From Rhizobium oryzihabitans (GTDB lineage: Bacteria > Pseudomonadota > Alphaproteobacteria > Rhizobiales > Rhizobiaceae): a stretch of 64,000 nt of DNA. The notes under the pieces were generated by a model, which saw only the letters and a program-made list of their open reading frames with translations, was not told the origin of the DNA and searched no databases. A program made the position numbers and the translations under genes. The stretch covers positions 1 to 64,000 of the forward strand of contig NZ_CP048640.1 of NCBI RefSeq assembly GCF_010669145.1, in the 5' to 3' direction. This document shows, one piece after another, positions 35,558 through 43,875 of the stretch. The stretch's first letter is position 1; each line of letters begins with the position of its first letter.

Positions 35558-36598
35558 TTAGCAAAGGCGATAGACCTCAGCGTTGTCCTGCACGTCGCGA
35601 ACGCCTTTGTATGATGCATGACGAAGTTTGCCTTCAAGCGTCCGCGCGCGATATTCGACTTCAGCGATCAGCGTTGGCTGCGCCCAGACGATATTCTTGC
35701 GTGCGCCTGTGTAGACAACGGGCGGCCGCTTGCATTTCAGACGGTCGAGAAGGGCGCGGAGCTTCTTCGTCTGGGCTTCCTTAAAACCCGTTCCCACCGA
35801 ACCGACATATACAATGTCGTCGCCGCGATAGGCGGCGAGCAACAGCGACCCAATTCCGCCGAGCGCGTTGGTGGACGGCTCGTAGCCGATAATGAAAAAG
35901 CTGTCGCTCTGAACGCACTTGACTTTGAGCCAGTCGCCTTGGCGGCCGGATCGGTAGGAGCTATCGCGATGTTTCGCGATAATGCCCTCGAGACCAAAAT
36001 TGCAGGCGGATGCGAGTAACGCATCGCCTTCCGCTTCGATGGTTTCGGAAAACATGATACCAGGTGTTTCGGCGGGAATAAGATCCTCGAGGACATGTCG
36101 GCGAGAGGATAGCTCCATGCTCCTTAGATCGTGGCCGTCGAAATATAAGAGGTCGAAGGCGACGAAAATCGCGTCGGAAGATTTAGCGCTGCCTGAAGCT
36201 CCACCGAGCGATTTTTGCAGAAGCCCGAAATCGGATCGGCCTTGTTCATCCAGGACAACAGCCTCGCCATCGATGATAGCAGTCGCCACGGGTAGTTTCT
36301 CCGCGGCGGCCGCGATCGTCGGAAAACGATGTGTCCAGTCGTGGCCTCCGCGAGTGAGTATGCGAACGCGGCCGAGCTCGATGTGAACCGCAATGCGATA
36401 ACCGTCCCATTTGACCTCGAAAAGCCAATCGTCACCTTTTGGAGGCCTAGCTTTGAGGAGTGCAAGGCACGGTTCAACCCGGTCCGGCATGGGATCGAGC
36501 GGCAAGTTTGGCTGAGCGGGATCCCGCCTGCGGCGGGCGCGAGAACGCAGCGGTTCATCATGCCTCAGAAGAGGCTGAGTTTTTCTTGGCTTCTTCAT
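35558..36598 (-). CDS. ligD: ATP-dependent DNA ligase, LigD-type ligase domain
   Basis: 346 residues: adenylation and OB-fold ligase domains only, without the polymerase and phosphoesterase domains of full LigD. The nucleotidyl Lys is K63 in EVKWDGYRIA. Other motifs: ILTRGGHDWT, IIDGEAVVLDEQG, VAFDLLYFDGHDL, GLEGIIAKHRDSSY, GDWLKVKC. With Ku such enzymes join double-strand breaks; a plasmid copy could seal or repair transferred DNA, though no ku gene is in the window. The N-terminus is unusually basic (RSRARRRRD). There is no strong ribosome site. Confidence 0.88.
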   Translation of the reverse strand: MKKPRKTQPLLRHDEPLRSRARRRRDPAQPNLPLDPMPDRVEPCLALLKARPPKGDDWLFEVKWDGYRIAVHIELGRVRILTRGGHDWTHRFPTIAAAAEKLPVATAIIDGEAVVLDEQGRSDFGLLQKSLGGASGSAKSSDAIFVAFDLLYFDGHDLRSMELSSRRHVLEDLIPAETPGIMFSETIEAEGDALLASACNFGLEGIIAKHRDSSYRSGRQGDWLKVKCVQSDSFFIIGYEPSTNALGGIGSLLLAAYRGDDIVYVGSVGTGFKEAQTKKLRALLDRLKCKRPPVVYTGARKNIVWAQPTLIAEVEYRARTLEGKLRHASYKGVRDVQDNAEVYRLC

Positions 36599-36690
36599 CG
36601 GGTGAGCCTAGCACGAAGCTTTTACAAAACGTCACCATTTCGACGGAAGGGCCAGTTGGACTGGCCTCTTTAAATCAGTGGTCTCGTTCC

Positions 36691-37092
36691 TCAGGAACTG
36701 ACGTCCTGAGAAGCGATCGATTTGACCAATGAGAGGACCTTTCGCCTCACGTCGCTGTTTTCGATTTTTGCAAAGGCAGTGTTTAACGCTATCGCCTCAG
36801 GTGTTTGGAGAAATTGCGTGAAATCGTTTTCAGGTGCTTCGCCCTGGCTCTCCGTAGAGGCGCTGTCCTCGAAGAAGGTTGCCACGGGAACATCGAACAC
36901 GGCCGCGATTGCCTGCAAGCGGCTGGCACCGACGCGGTTCACTCCTTTCTCGTACTTCTGCACCTGCTGAAACGTGACACCCAGCTGCTCAGCAAGTTTG
37001 CTCTGGCTGAAGCCGAGACGCATGCGGTGTAGGCGGATACGAGCGCCCACGTTAATATCGATCTGGTTTGGGGTTTTGGGCGAATTCTTCAT
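36691..37092 (-). CDS. XRE-family transcriptional regulator
   Basis: 133 residues from the ATG at 37092 with AAGGA ahead; the frame extends to 37164 through repeat sequence. The N-terminal Cro/CI-type helix-turn-helix is GARIRLHRMRLGFSQSKLAE then QLGVTFQQVQKYEKGVNRV. A C-terminal helical tail resembles rhizobial plasmid XRE proteins of about this length. RS2 copy c (37107-37160) lies 15 bp upstream. A hairpin GGCCAGT/ACTGGCC lies beyond the 3' end at about 36649. Confidence 0.85.
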   Translation of the reverse strand: MKNSPKTPNQIDINVGARIRLHRMRLGFSQSKLAEQLGVTFQQVQKYEKGVNRVGASRLQAIAAVFDVPVATFFEDSASTESQGEAPENDFTQFLQTPEAIALNTAFAKIENSDVRRKVLSLVKSIASQDVSS

Positions 37093-37106
37093 ATCAGGTC
37101 CTTCGG

Positions 37107-37160
37107 GTGGGCGGGGAGTTCGAGGGGCAGGGCGACAGGGGCGCCCCTCGACCTGGTCAG
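37107..37160 (-). repeat. RS2 repeat, copy c
   Basis: GGGTGGGCGGGGAGTTCGAG then GGGCAGGGCGACAGGGGC, related to 31115 and 32401. It lacks the long hairpin of the other two copies. Confidence 0.5.
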
Positions 37161-37215
37161 ACACGGAATGGAAACCGGTCGCAGCCGGGAGAAGACTGCG
37201 ACCGGCGCGGCTGCT

Positions 37216-39150
37216 TTACGCAGCCGCTTCGGGGAACTGGATGATATCGGCTGTTTCGGCAATTTCGTCCTGCTCGGCCTCAATCGTCTCGGCATCACCT
37301 TGGCTCTCAGACGAGACGTTGTCGAGAACGAGGGGCGCGGGGAGCCATCCCGTGCCTTTGAGGCTCTTGGCAGCGTATGCAGCGGCTTCACTTTTCTTCA
37401 TGTCGCTGATTCCCTTGGCGAAATCCTCGCCCTTCACTTCCGCCACGGACGCCTGAATTGTCGCACGGTTCATATGAGTAAAGCAGTTATCGACGGTCGG
37501 CTCGAAATGATTGCGCATGTCGGTGCCAAGTGCGGCCGCAAGCTGCTTTGAATGGTTGAAATGCTTGGAATTCCGATAGGTTGTTTTTCCTTCGACAACA
37601 TTCACCGTTCCTGCGGCGGCAAAGGCCAGAAGGTCAAGCAACTGGTTCGGCTTCAAATCCATGCACCAGTCCCAAAGGCCCTCGGGGTTCGATGGAAGGC
37701 GGCTTTTGATATCTTCGAAGGCCACATCCAGATCGGCAAGGGCCTTGCAGTTCTGCGGCTCCTTCAAACTGCCATCGAGGCCGAAACTCTTGCCGGAGAT
37801 TTCGAGGCACGAATAGTCGGTCGCAGCATAGCTGTAGAACGAGGATAGCAGCATCGCATGGACAACTGCCACAAGTGCCACGTTGTGGTTTTTGCTGAGT
37901 TCCAACCGCAGCGCAGCGGTCTTCTGTGCCGTGAGGTCTTCGACAAATGGCGCAGAAAGTTTCGCGGACTTGTCCTCCGGGGCTTCGGATTGCGGCGCAG
38001 CAGTAGCCTCTTTCACTTCTCTGCGGACGAACCCTTTCTCGACCCGCAGCTGACCGTTGTGGTTCAGAGCGATGAATACACCACCCGCCGAGACGACTTC
38101 GGGGGCGAAAGCTTCCCTTTCCAGCGCATTAAGGCTTTCCGTGATAGCGGCAACCCTGTTCTCGGCGTCGTCGTCTGCGACGCCCGCTTCGATCAGCTCG
38201 GACAATCCTTCAAGCTCGCTGGTGAGAGCGTCATGCTGAGCCTGTTCGTCCTCTGACAAGATGACCTGCTCCGGATAGTGCCGCTCAAACTCTCTGACAG
38301 AAGGATAAGACCATTCGGTAAGGTTTTCGACCCATGCCCATCCTTCGGCTTTTAATGCGGCAATGGTTTCTTCGAGTTTTCGAGCGACAAGGCTTTCAAC
38401 AAGCGCTGGATCGTTGGCAAAACCGGAATCGGTCACGAAAAGGTCGCGCGTGACCGTGCCGCCCGCTTGTTCATAGGCGGAGAGGCCGCCAATAAACACC
38501 AATCGCTTATCACTGGCGGAAACACCGTCCTTTACCAGAGCGCTTTTAATCACCGAGGCAGAGCGGTTCCAAGAGGGCAGGGTGTCCCAGACGTGTTTCT
38601 GTTCGGCATGGTCGTCTGAAATCGTAAAAGCGGAAAGCTGCTCGAAAGTCATTTTACCTGCGGTAAACTCTTTGTGCAGGTCGGGGTGGACCTTCGAAAG
38701 CTTCAACCGGCGCTGGACAATAATTTCTGTCGTAGAGAAGCGCGCCGCGATGTCAGCGATCGGCAGGCCGGATTCGGCAAGATGCGCGAAAGCATGGTAC
38801 TGCTCGATGGGGTCCATGTCGTCACGCATGATGTTTTCAGCGATGGACAGGGCAATCGCTTGCGCCTCATCGATCTGTTTCACCATGCAATCGAACTCAA
38901 AATTCTTCGGCAGCCGGCCCTGCTCGATGAGCAGACTAACCGCCCGGAAACGACGGCTACCAGCCGTGATGAAGTAGTGGCCTTTTTTCTCTGCGGGACG
39001 AACAACAATGTTCTGCAGGACACCTTCATGCGCGATGCTTTCGGCCAGTTCGGCCAGCTTGGCAGCATTGAACGTCTTGCGGGCATTCAAAGGGTCGATA
39101 GCAAGCTTCGAGGGGGCGACTTTAATGGTAGCGGCGATTTGAGCGGTCAT
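37216..39150 (-). CDS. Large ParB/RepB-like nuclease-domain protein
   Basis: 644 residues from the ATG at 39150 with GGAGA ahead; the frame opens at 39219 inside the leader repeat. The N-terminal ParB domain has DPLNARKTFNAAKLAELAES, ITAGSRRFRAVSLL and AIALSIAENIMRDDMDPIEQ. A helix-turn-helix follows (LPIADIAARFSTTEIIVQRR). The long C-terminal part (residues about 220-644) is not found in partition ParB. Such long ParB-like proteins recur on conjugative plasmids of this group and are not paired with ParA. It may act early after transfer or in antirestriction. Led by repeat copy 3. Confidence 0.85.
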   Translation of the reverse strand: MTAQIAATIKVAPSKLAIDPLNARKTFNAAKLAELAESIAHEGVLQNIVVRPAEKKGHYFITAGSRRFRAVSLLIEQGRLPKNFEFDCMVKQIDEAQAIALSIAENIMRDDMDPIEQYHAFAHLAESGLPIADIAARFSTTEIIVQRRLKLSKVHPDLHKEFTAGKMTFEQLSAFTISDDHAEQKHVWDTLPSWNRSASVIKSALVKDGVSASDKRLVFIGGLSAYEQAGGTVTRDLFVTDSGFANDPALVESLVARKLEETIAALKAEGWAWVENLTEWSYPSVREFERHYPEQVILSEDEQAQHDALTSELEGLSELIEAGVADDDAENRVAAITESLNALEREAFAPEVVSAGGVFIALNHNGQLRVEKGFVRREVKEATAAPQSEAPEDKSAKLSAPFVEDLTAQKTAALRLELSKNHNVALVAVVHAMLLSSFYSYAATDYSCLEISGKSFGLDGSLKEPQNCKALADLDVAFEDIKSRLPSNPEGLWDWCMDLKPNQLLDLLAFAAAGTVNVVEGKTTYRNSKHFNHSKQLAAALGTDMRNHFEPTVDNCFTHMNRATIQASVAEVKGEDFAKGISDMKKSEAAAYAAKSLKGTGWLPAPLVLDNVSSESQGDAETIEAEQDEIAETADIIQFPEAAA

Positions 39151-39158
39151 AGTCTTAT

Positions 39159-39496
39159 TCTCCAACGGTTCCCGAAATCCGAGAGGCAAGCCCCGCAGTG
39201 GGCGAAGCCTTTCACCCACCGTTCCGGTGGATGTGCTCTCACATCCTCCGGAACGAAGGGGGGAAGGGCGAAGCCCGCTCCCCGTTGGTGAGCGGATCTA
39301 GTCATGGGTCTGGCCGGCTGAAAAACGGAAGGTTCGCCGCCCTGGCGGTGAAAGCCGTTTTTCTGACGGACGGACAGGCGATAGCCTGCTTGCCCATTGG
39401 CGAGATCTGCGCACCATCGTAGAGCGGGGAAATCAGAGAGCAGGGAAGGGCATTAAGCGCAGCGTATGCTCATTGCGAATGAGACCGCTAGCGGTC
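39159..39496 (-). repeat. Structured leader repeat, copy 3 (upstream of ParB-like gene)
   Basis: It matches copy 2 over its whole length, including GGAACCGTTGGAGA at the gene side. The last stem is shortened to GACCGCTAGCGGTC. Confidence 0.92.
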
Positions 39497-39840
39497 ACGC
39501 CTTTGTCCGCAGAAAGGACAAAAGCGCTATATCGGCCCAGAGGTCAGGACACGGTATTTTGGAGAAGAAAATATACCCAAAAAACAGAACTCCCCGGCCT
39601 GGAGGACCGGGGAGCGAAACCTAGGGTGGTTCTAGGCCAACTCTGACTGGAGTCAGTATGCTCATCCCGTGGACAAACGGGGTGGATCAGAGCTTTCCAA
39701 CTCGCTCGTGAGGTTACCCAAGGAATCGATTTTTGTCTAAGGAAAAATCGTTTGGACAACTTATTTTTATTGCGAAAGGGGCGGGAGTGCCACAGCGCAA
39801 ATTGCCTATGGGATCAACTCTGTAGGCACCCTATGACACA
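39497..39840. other. Intergenic region with an array of five hairpins
   Basis: No gene. Perfect or near-perfect stems lie at 39590-39614 (CTCCCCGG/CCGGGGAG), 39620-39636 (CCTAG/CTAGG), 39643-39656 (CTGACT/AGTCAG), 39663-39684 (CATCCCGT/ACGGGGTG) and 39727-39750 (CGATTTTT/AAAAATCG). The rest is AT-rich. It may be a structured RNA or a single-strand DNA element. Confidence 0.6.
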
Positions 39841-39870
39841 AAAAAACCCCGGCATTTCTGCCGGGGTTTC
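39841..39870 (-). terminator. Terminator of the porin gene
   Basis: CCCCGGC-ATTTCT-GCCGGGG, with seven T after it on the minus strand, 25 bp past the porin stop. Confidence 0.88.
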
Positions 39871-39894
39871 CATCACTGACATTGTCAGATCAAA

Positions 39895-40989
39895 TTAGAA
39901 CGAACGCTGAAGGCGAACGAAGCCCTTCCACTGTTCCTGATCAACATCGTCTTCGTCGTAGTAGTTAACTGCGACCTTCGTGGAGAGACCCTGCGTGATC
40001 TTGTAGTCGATCGTCAGGCCAGCCTGCCATGCGTCACGGTCAGACCAGTCGTTGGTGACGATTGCGGTGCGGGTCGTGCCAACAATGCCGATACGGTCAG
40101 CAACGTTACCGAAGTACTGAGCACCGGGGGTGATGGTCAGCTTGTCGGTTGCCTTGATTGCGTATTCAGCAGCAACTGCCCACTCGGACTCGGCGTAGTA
40201 AGCGTTTGCGCCGGAAGCCCAAACACCAGCAAGACCAAGCGTGCCCGGGCCGAGGTCAGCCGTAGCGATCAGGCGAACTGCGCCTTCTTCCTGGTCGATG
40301 TCGTAGCCGCCGATGAGCTGCAGCGATGCACCACCGAGCTTAGCGCCGAGGCCGAGAGCGATACCAACGTTGTTGTCAGGCTCCTGCGAAAGCGGGAACA
40401 GACCGCCAACAGCCGGACCCGTGATCGTTGCGAACTGGCTGCCAGTACCTTCGAGCTCGTCAACCGAAACGCCTGCCCAGAAGGAACCTGCGTCGTAAAC
40501 GTAACGAGCGGAGTTGAACAGAGCGTTCGTGGAGAGAACGTCAGACTCGCCAGAGAGGCCATCGTCCCACCAGCTGTAGAACTTACCGACCTTCAGGCCG
40601 CCGAGTTCGATGAAGGCCTGGTCAACGAAGACGCTGGACGTGTCAGAACGACCGTTGTCAGCATTGCCACGGAAGCCGATGAAGCCACGCAGAGCGCCGA
40701 GCTCGGTGTCGGTGCGGGTGTCAACTTCGAACTGAGCGCGGGTGAAGGAATCCCAGTCAGAAACGCCAGACTTGTCACGACCGAAGTCGGTCTGGAAACG
40801 AACGTAACCGCCGAACTTCAGGCAGGTTTCAGTGCCGGGGATGTAGAAGAAGCCGGTACCGAAAGCGTCGCAAACGCGAACGTATTCCAGGGGCTCGGGC
40901 TCAGCAGCGACGATAGCGTCAGCGGCCTGTGCGCCGGATACTGCTGCGAGAGCCGCAGCGGAGCCGATGAGAAGGCTCTTAATGTTCAT
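39895..40989 (-). CDS. Outer-membrane porin, RopA/Omp2 family
   Basis: 364 residues from the ATG at 40989 with GGAGGT ahead. The signal peptide is MNIKSLLIGSAAALAAVSGA then QAADA. The mature start AEPEPLEYVRVCDAFGTGFF with YIPGTETCLKFGGYVRFQTD is the hallmark of Rhizobiales RopA/Omp2 porins, including the two conserved Cys. It ends in a C-terminal beta-strand with terminal Phe (WKGFVRLQRSF). It forms a diffusion channel. These genes are normally chromosomal, so a plasmid copy is notable. It stands alone with its own terminator. Confidence 0.93.
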   Translation of the reverse strand: MNIKSLLIGSAAALAAVSGAQAADAIVAAEPEPLEYVRVCDAFGTGFFYIPGTETCLKFGGYVRFQTDFGRDKSGVSDWDSFTRAQFEVDTRTDTELGALRGFIGFRGNADNGRSDTSSVFVDQAFIELGGLKVGKFYSWWDDGLSGESDVLSTNALFNSARYVYDAGSFWAGVSVDELEGTGSQFATITGPAVGGLFPLSQEPDNNVGIALGLGAKLGGASLQLIGGYDIDQEEGAVRLIATADLGPGTLGLAGVWASGANAYYAESEWAVAAEYAIKATDKLTITPGAQYFGNVADRIGIVGTTRTAIVTNDWSDRDAWQAGLTIDYKITQGLSTKVAVNYYDEDDVDQEQWKGFVRLQRSF

Positions 40990-41545
40990 GGTTGACCTCC
41001 AGTCAGATGATTTAATAACGCAGCTTTTGAGCCGGTTTATCCGGCGTTGGTCTGCGTTAGGCAACAGATGGCAGATTATTCAGGCTGTATGCAACGATTG
41101 GTCATTGTGAAAACCTGTAAATGCACCGCCTAATTCAAGCCATGTATCATAAAAGCCACACAAATTAGGTGTGCACTGCAGAAGACTCCAAGACATTAAA
41201 ACATCGTTAGCGCTCAAGCCGCGCTCACACGTCGCCTTCCGCCAAAAGTCGCCCGATGAGAATCAAGAAATCCTTTTATGTTTCGCACTGCCGGGCGGCG
41301 GAAAACATCAAATGTGTTTCTGATATTGCCAATTTTCGCGAATTCCGGCGAAATTTGGCGAAATCCCAAACGTATTTTGATATGCTCATAGTTGATTTTA
41401 GGCCGATATTCCTGCATTGATTGGCATTGCCACGCCGAAATAGAGGCAAAAAAGGTTTATATCGATGAAATGAGTTGGCCAGCGTGCTCGCAACACGCTG
41501 GCCGGTCTTCCCCGAACCCGAACGGTCGAATTCAAAGGAAAGTCC
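40990..41545. promoter_or_regulatory. Divergent porin/autotransporter upstream region
   Basis: 556 bp, AT-rich near 41080-41200 and 41330-41400, with no gene. It should hold promoters for both flanking genes. A perfect 10-bp hairpin, GGCCAGCGTG and CACGCTGGCC (41477-41503), lies 43 bp before the autotransporter start, probably in its leader RNA. Confidence 0.5.
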
Positions 41546-42982
41546 ATGGAGCTTCCATCTTTCAAGTTTGCCGGAAACACACTTTTAAAGCTGTTAATTT
41601 CCAGCGCCGCCATTTTACCCCTAAACGCTCGGCTCGTTGCCGCTGCTCCTGCTGTGGGGGGAACGAACGGATGTGTCGTTGGGTACGGTGGTTACTCAGG
41701 AAACCCAAATACCGGAGAGTCCGGAGGAGGCACCCTTCCTTATCGATGCGGTGTGGGAGACCAAGGAAGCCTAGTGAATGGCAATTTTGTCACCGCAGGC
41801 GAAATCAACAACGCGTTCAACCAGATCCAAAACGAGTATCAGAACTACGTCAATCAGCAGATTGCGAACAGCAACAACGGGGCGAAGGACGCGGAGCAGG
41901 ACGGCCGGCTGAATGGTCACGATCAGGCCATTACGAACATCAACAATAATATCACCAACATCAATAACACGAACGTAAATCAGCAAAACCAGCTGAATGA
42001 CCATTCCACGCGGATCGAAGCTGGCGAGCAGAAGGATGTGGAGCAAGACGGTCGGCTCGACAGCATTGAACAGAAGAATATTGAGCAGGACGGCCGACTT
42101 GACGGCGCCGAGCAGAAGAACGTCGAGCAGGACGGCCGGCTTGACGGCGTCGAGCAGAAGAATGTCCAGCAAGACGGCCGCTTGGATGGCCACGATCGGG
42201 ACATTGCCGGGATCAAGAATACAGGCGTCTTCTATAATACCGATGCGAACGGCAACAAGAGCGGTGGCCTGACGTTGAACGACGGTACCGGAAATCCGGT
42301 CCAGATCGGGAACGTCGCCGCCGGTAAGGCGGCGACGGATGCGGTGAACGTTGCTCAGCTCGATTCGACGGTCGCCGCTCTCGGCGGGGGCGCAAAGATC
42401 AATGCCGATGGAACAGTACAGGCTCCCATCTACGAAGTCGCCGGTCTCGCTTATAACAACGTTGGCGACGCGCTCAAGGCGACTAATGAGGCTGCTGTGC
42501 AATACGTCACAGACGCCAATGGGAAACGGACGAATGATGTTGTTTTAACGGGTAACGGCTCGGGTCCGGTCCGGATCCACAACGTGGCTGACGGCAAGGC
42601 CGACACCGACGCAGCGAATGTTCGTCAGGTAAAGCAGGTTGCGCAAGAGTCGAAGAACTATACCGATCAGCGCTTTTCGGAGCTGCAGACGCAAAGCTCC
42701 GACCAGTTTTCGTCCCTTAGCAGCCAGATCGAGCGGAACCTTCAGGAGACGCGAGGCGGTATCGCGACCGCGATGGGCATGGCGGCGCTACGCTTCGACA
42801 ATAACCCCGGTAAGCTTTCCTTCGCGTCAGGCTTGGGCAGCTTCAAGGGCGCGACATCGGTCGTCGCCGGCATGGGTTACACGTCCGAAGACGGTGTAGT
42901 CCGCGTCAACGCGTCCATGGGCTATAATTTCGGCGAGAACGACCTTTCGTGGAACGCCGGCGCATCCTTCACCCTGAATTAA
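41546..42982 (+). CDS. Trimeric autotransporter adhesin (YadA-like)
   Basis: 478 residues, start at an ATG after AAAGGAAAG. The signal region is about 1-33. A coiled-coil stalk includes four to five 14-residue repeats of the type EQKNVEQDGRLDGV (about residues 160-215; 42-bp DNA repeats). Two YadA head/neck-type segments follow (IGNVAAGKAATDAVNVAQLD and IHNVADGKADTDAANVRQVK). The C-terminal YadA anchor has IATAMGMAALRF and ends NDLSWNAGASFTLN. It should assemble as a trimeric surface adhesin. The repeat block may vary in number between strains. Confidence 0.9.
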   Translation: MELPSFKFAGNTLLKLLISSAAILPLNARLVAAAPAVGGTNGCVVGYGGYSGNPNTGESGGGTLPYRCGVGDQGSLVNGNFVTAGEINNAFNQIQNEYQNYVNQQIANSNNGAKDAEQDGRLNGHDQAITNINNNITNINNTNVNQQNQLNDHSTRIEAGEQKDVEQDGRLDSIEQKNIEQDGRLDGAEQKNVEQDGRLDGVEQKNVQQDGRLDGHDRDIAGIKNTGVFYNTDANGNKSGGLTLNDGTGNPVQIGNVAAGKAATDAVNVAQLDSTVAALGGGAKINADGTVQAPIYEVAGLAYNNVGDALKATNEAAVQYVTDANGKRTNDVVLTGNGSGPVRIHNVADGKADTDAANVRQVKQVAQESKNYTDQRFSELQTQSSDQFSSLSSQIERNLQETRGGIATAMGMAALRFDNNPGKLSFASGLGSFKGATSVVAGMGYTSEDGVVRVNASMGYNFGENDLSWNAGASFTLN

Positions 42983-43017
42983 ATCGGGGTGCTCCCCAAC
43001 TTTGACTGGAGCCAAAT

Positions 43018-43830
43018 ATGAAACGCATGTTTTTTAGCCTGGCGTTCGCAAGCGCGGCATCAATGAGCTTGGCTCAAGAGGCCGTTTTGCCTGATGCACC
43101 CACGGCGACGGAAGTCGCCGAGCAACCGGCCCCACCACCAGCGAACCCTTTCGCCGTCCGCGCGCCGGTTGCGGATCCGGGCGAGGTGGTGGACCTCGGA
43201 GACATCCTTACGATAAGCCGGGGCTTCGACGCTTGGACGCTCGGCTGCAGCGTCCGTATTTCTTCAGGCCGACGCTCGTGCTCGATTGAGCAAATCATCA
43301 TCGATAATGGAGCGGACAAAGGCCTCAAATCATCGGTGAAATGGGGAATTGGATCGAGCGCGGCTAAAAAGTCGCTCCTGTTTATCCACGTCACCAGCAA
43401 CTTCGGATCTGAGAGCGGCATGCGTCTTTCCTTTGCCGGCGTTGAAAAAACAATCCCGCAGCAGGAGTGGTTCTGCTCAAACGAGGGCTGCGTGACCGCT
43501 TTTCCGTTTGAGGGCATCGTCCAGTCCGCCATTCAATCCACGCAGGAAATCGGCTTCGGATATAAAGTGAAGGGTCCGAGCGGCGAACTGGTTGATGTCG
43601 AACTCTCCGGCCACATGGGCGGCTTCGAAAAAGCGCTCCAGGTTGCCGCGACGAACCCGTTTGCCAGCGTGGCGCCGGCACCAAAACCTGCTGAGGTGAA
43701 AAAAGAAGAGGCTGCCGCCCCTGAAAAGAAAGCCGTCCCACCGCAGCGGCAGGCTAAAAGCGCCCAGCTCCCGCAACAGAAGCACCGGCAACAGGGTGAG
43801 AGACCACGGCCGAAATCTGAACTCTATTAA
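43018..43830 (+). CDS. IalB-family (invasion-associated locus B) protein
   Basis: 270 residues, 35 bp after the autotransporter and likely cotranscribed. The signal peptide is MKRMFFSLAFASAASMSLAQ. A Pro-rich spacer follows, then the IalB domain: WTLGCSVRISSGRRSCSIEQ, GMRLSFAGVEKTIP, and WFCSNEGCVTAFPF with the conserved Cys pair. The last 60 residues are a Pro/Lys/Gln-rich tail not typical of IalB. IalB proteins are periplasmic or outer-membrane proteins linked to host-cell entry in Bartonella and Brucella. Here it may assist the adhesin. Confidence 0.85.
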   Translation: MKRMFFSLAFASAASMSLAQEAVLPDAPTATEVAEQPAPPPANPFAVRAPVADPGEVVDLGDILTISRGFDAWTLGCSVRISSGRRSCSIEQIIIDNGADKGLKSSVKWGIGSSAAKKSLLFIHVTSNFGSESGMRLSFAGVEKTIPQQEWFCSNEGCVTAFPFEGIVQSAIQSTQEIGFGYKVKGPSGELVDVELSGHMGGFEKALQVAATNPFASVAPAPKPAEVKKEEAAAPEKKAVPPQRQAKSAQLPQQKHRQQGERPRPKSELY

Positions 43831-43836
43831 GAAAAG

Positions 43837-43862
43837 AGCCCGCTTTTAGCGGGCTTTTTTTT
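43837..43862 (+). terminator. Terminator after the adhesin operon
   Basis: AGCCCGC-TTTTA-GCGGGCT with eight T. Confidence 0.92.
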
Positions 43863-43875
43863 GGGATGATAATTC

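Noticed and set aside
39590..39690. Four stems resembling a tRNA cloverleaf
   Set aside because: The stems are sequential, not nested in an acceptor stem. No anticodon arm or CCA-compatible 3' end can be made.
41771..42502. Long antisense frame of 243 codons under the adhesin gene
   Set aside because: It is a shadow of the 42-bp repeats. The plus-strand frame has the signal peptide and YadA anchor.
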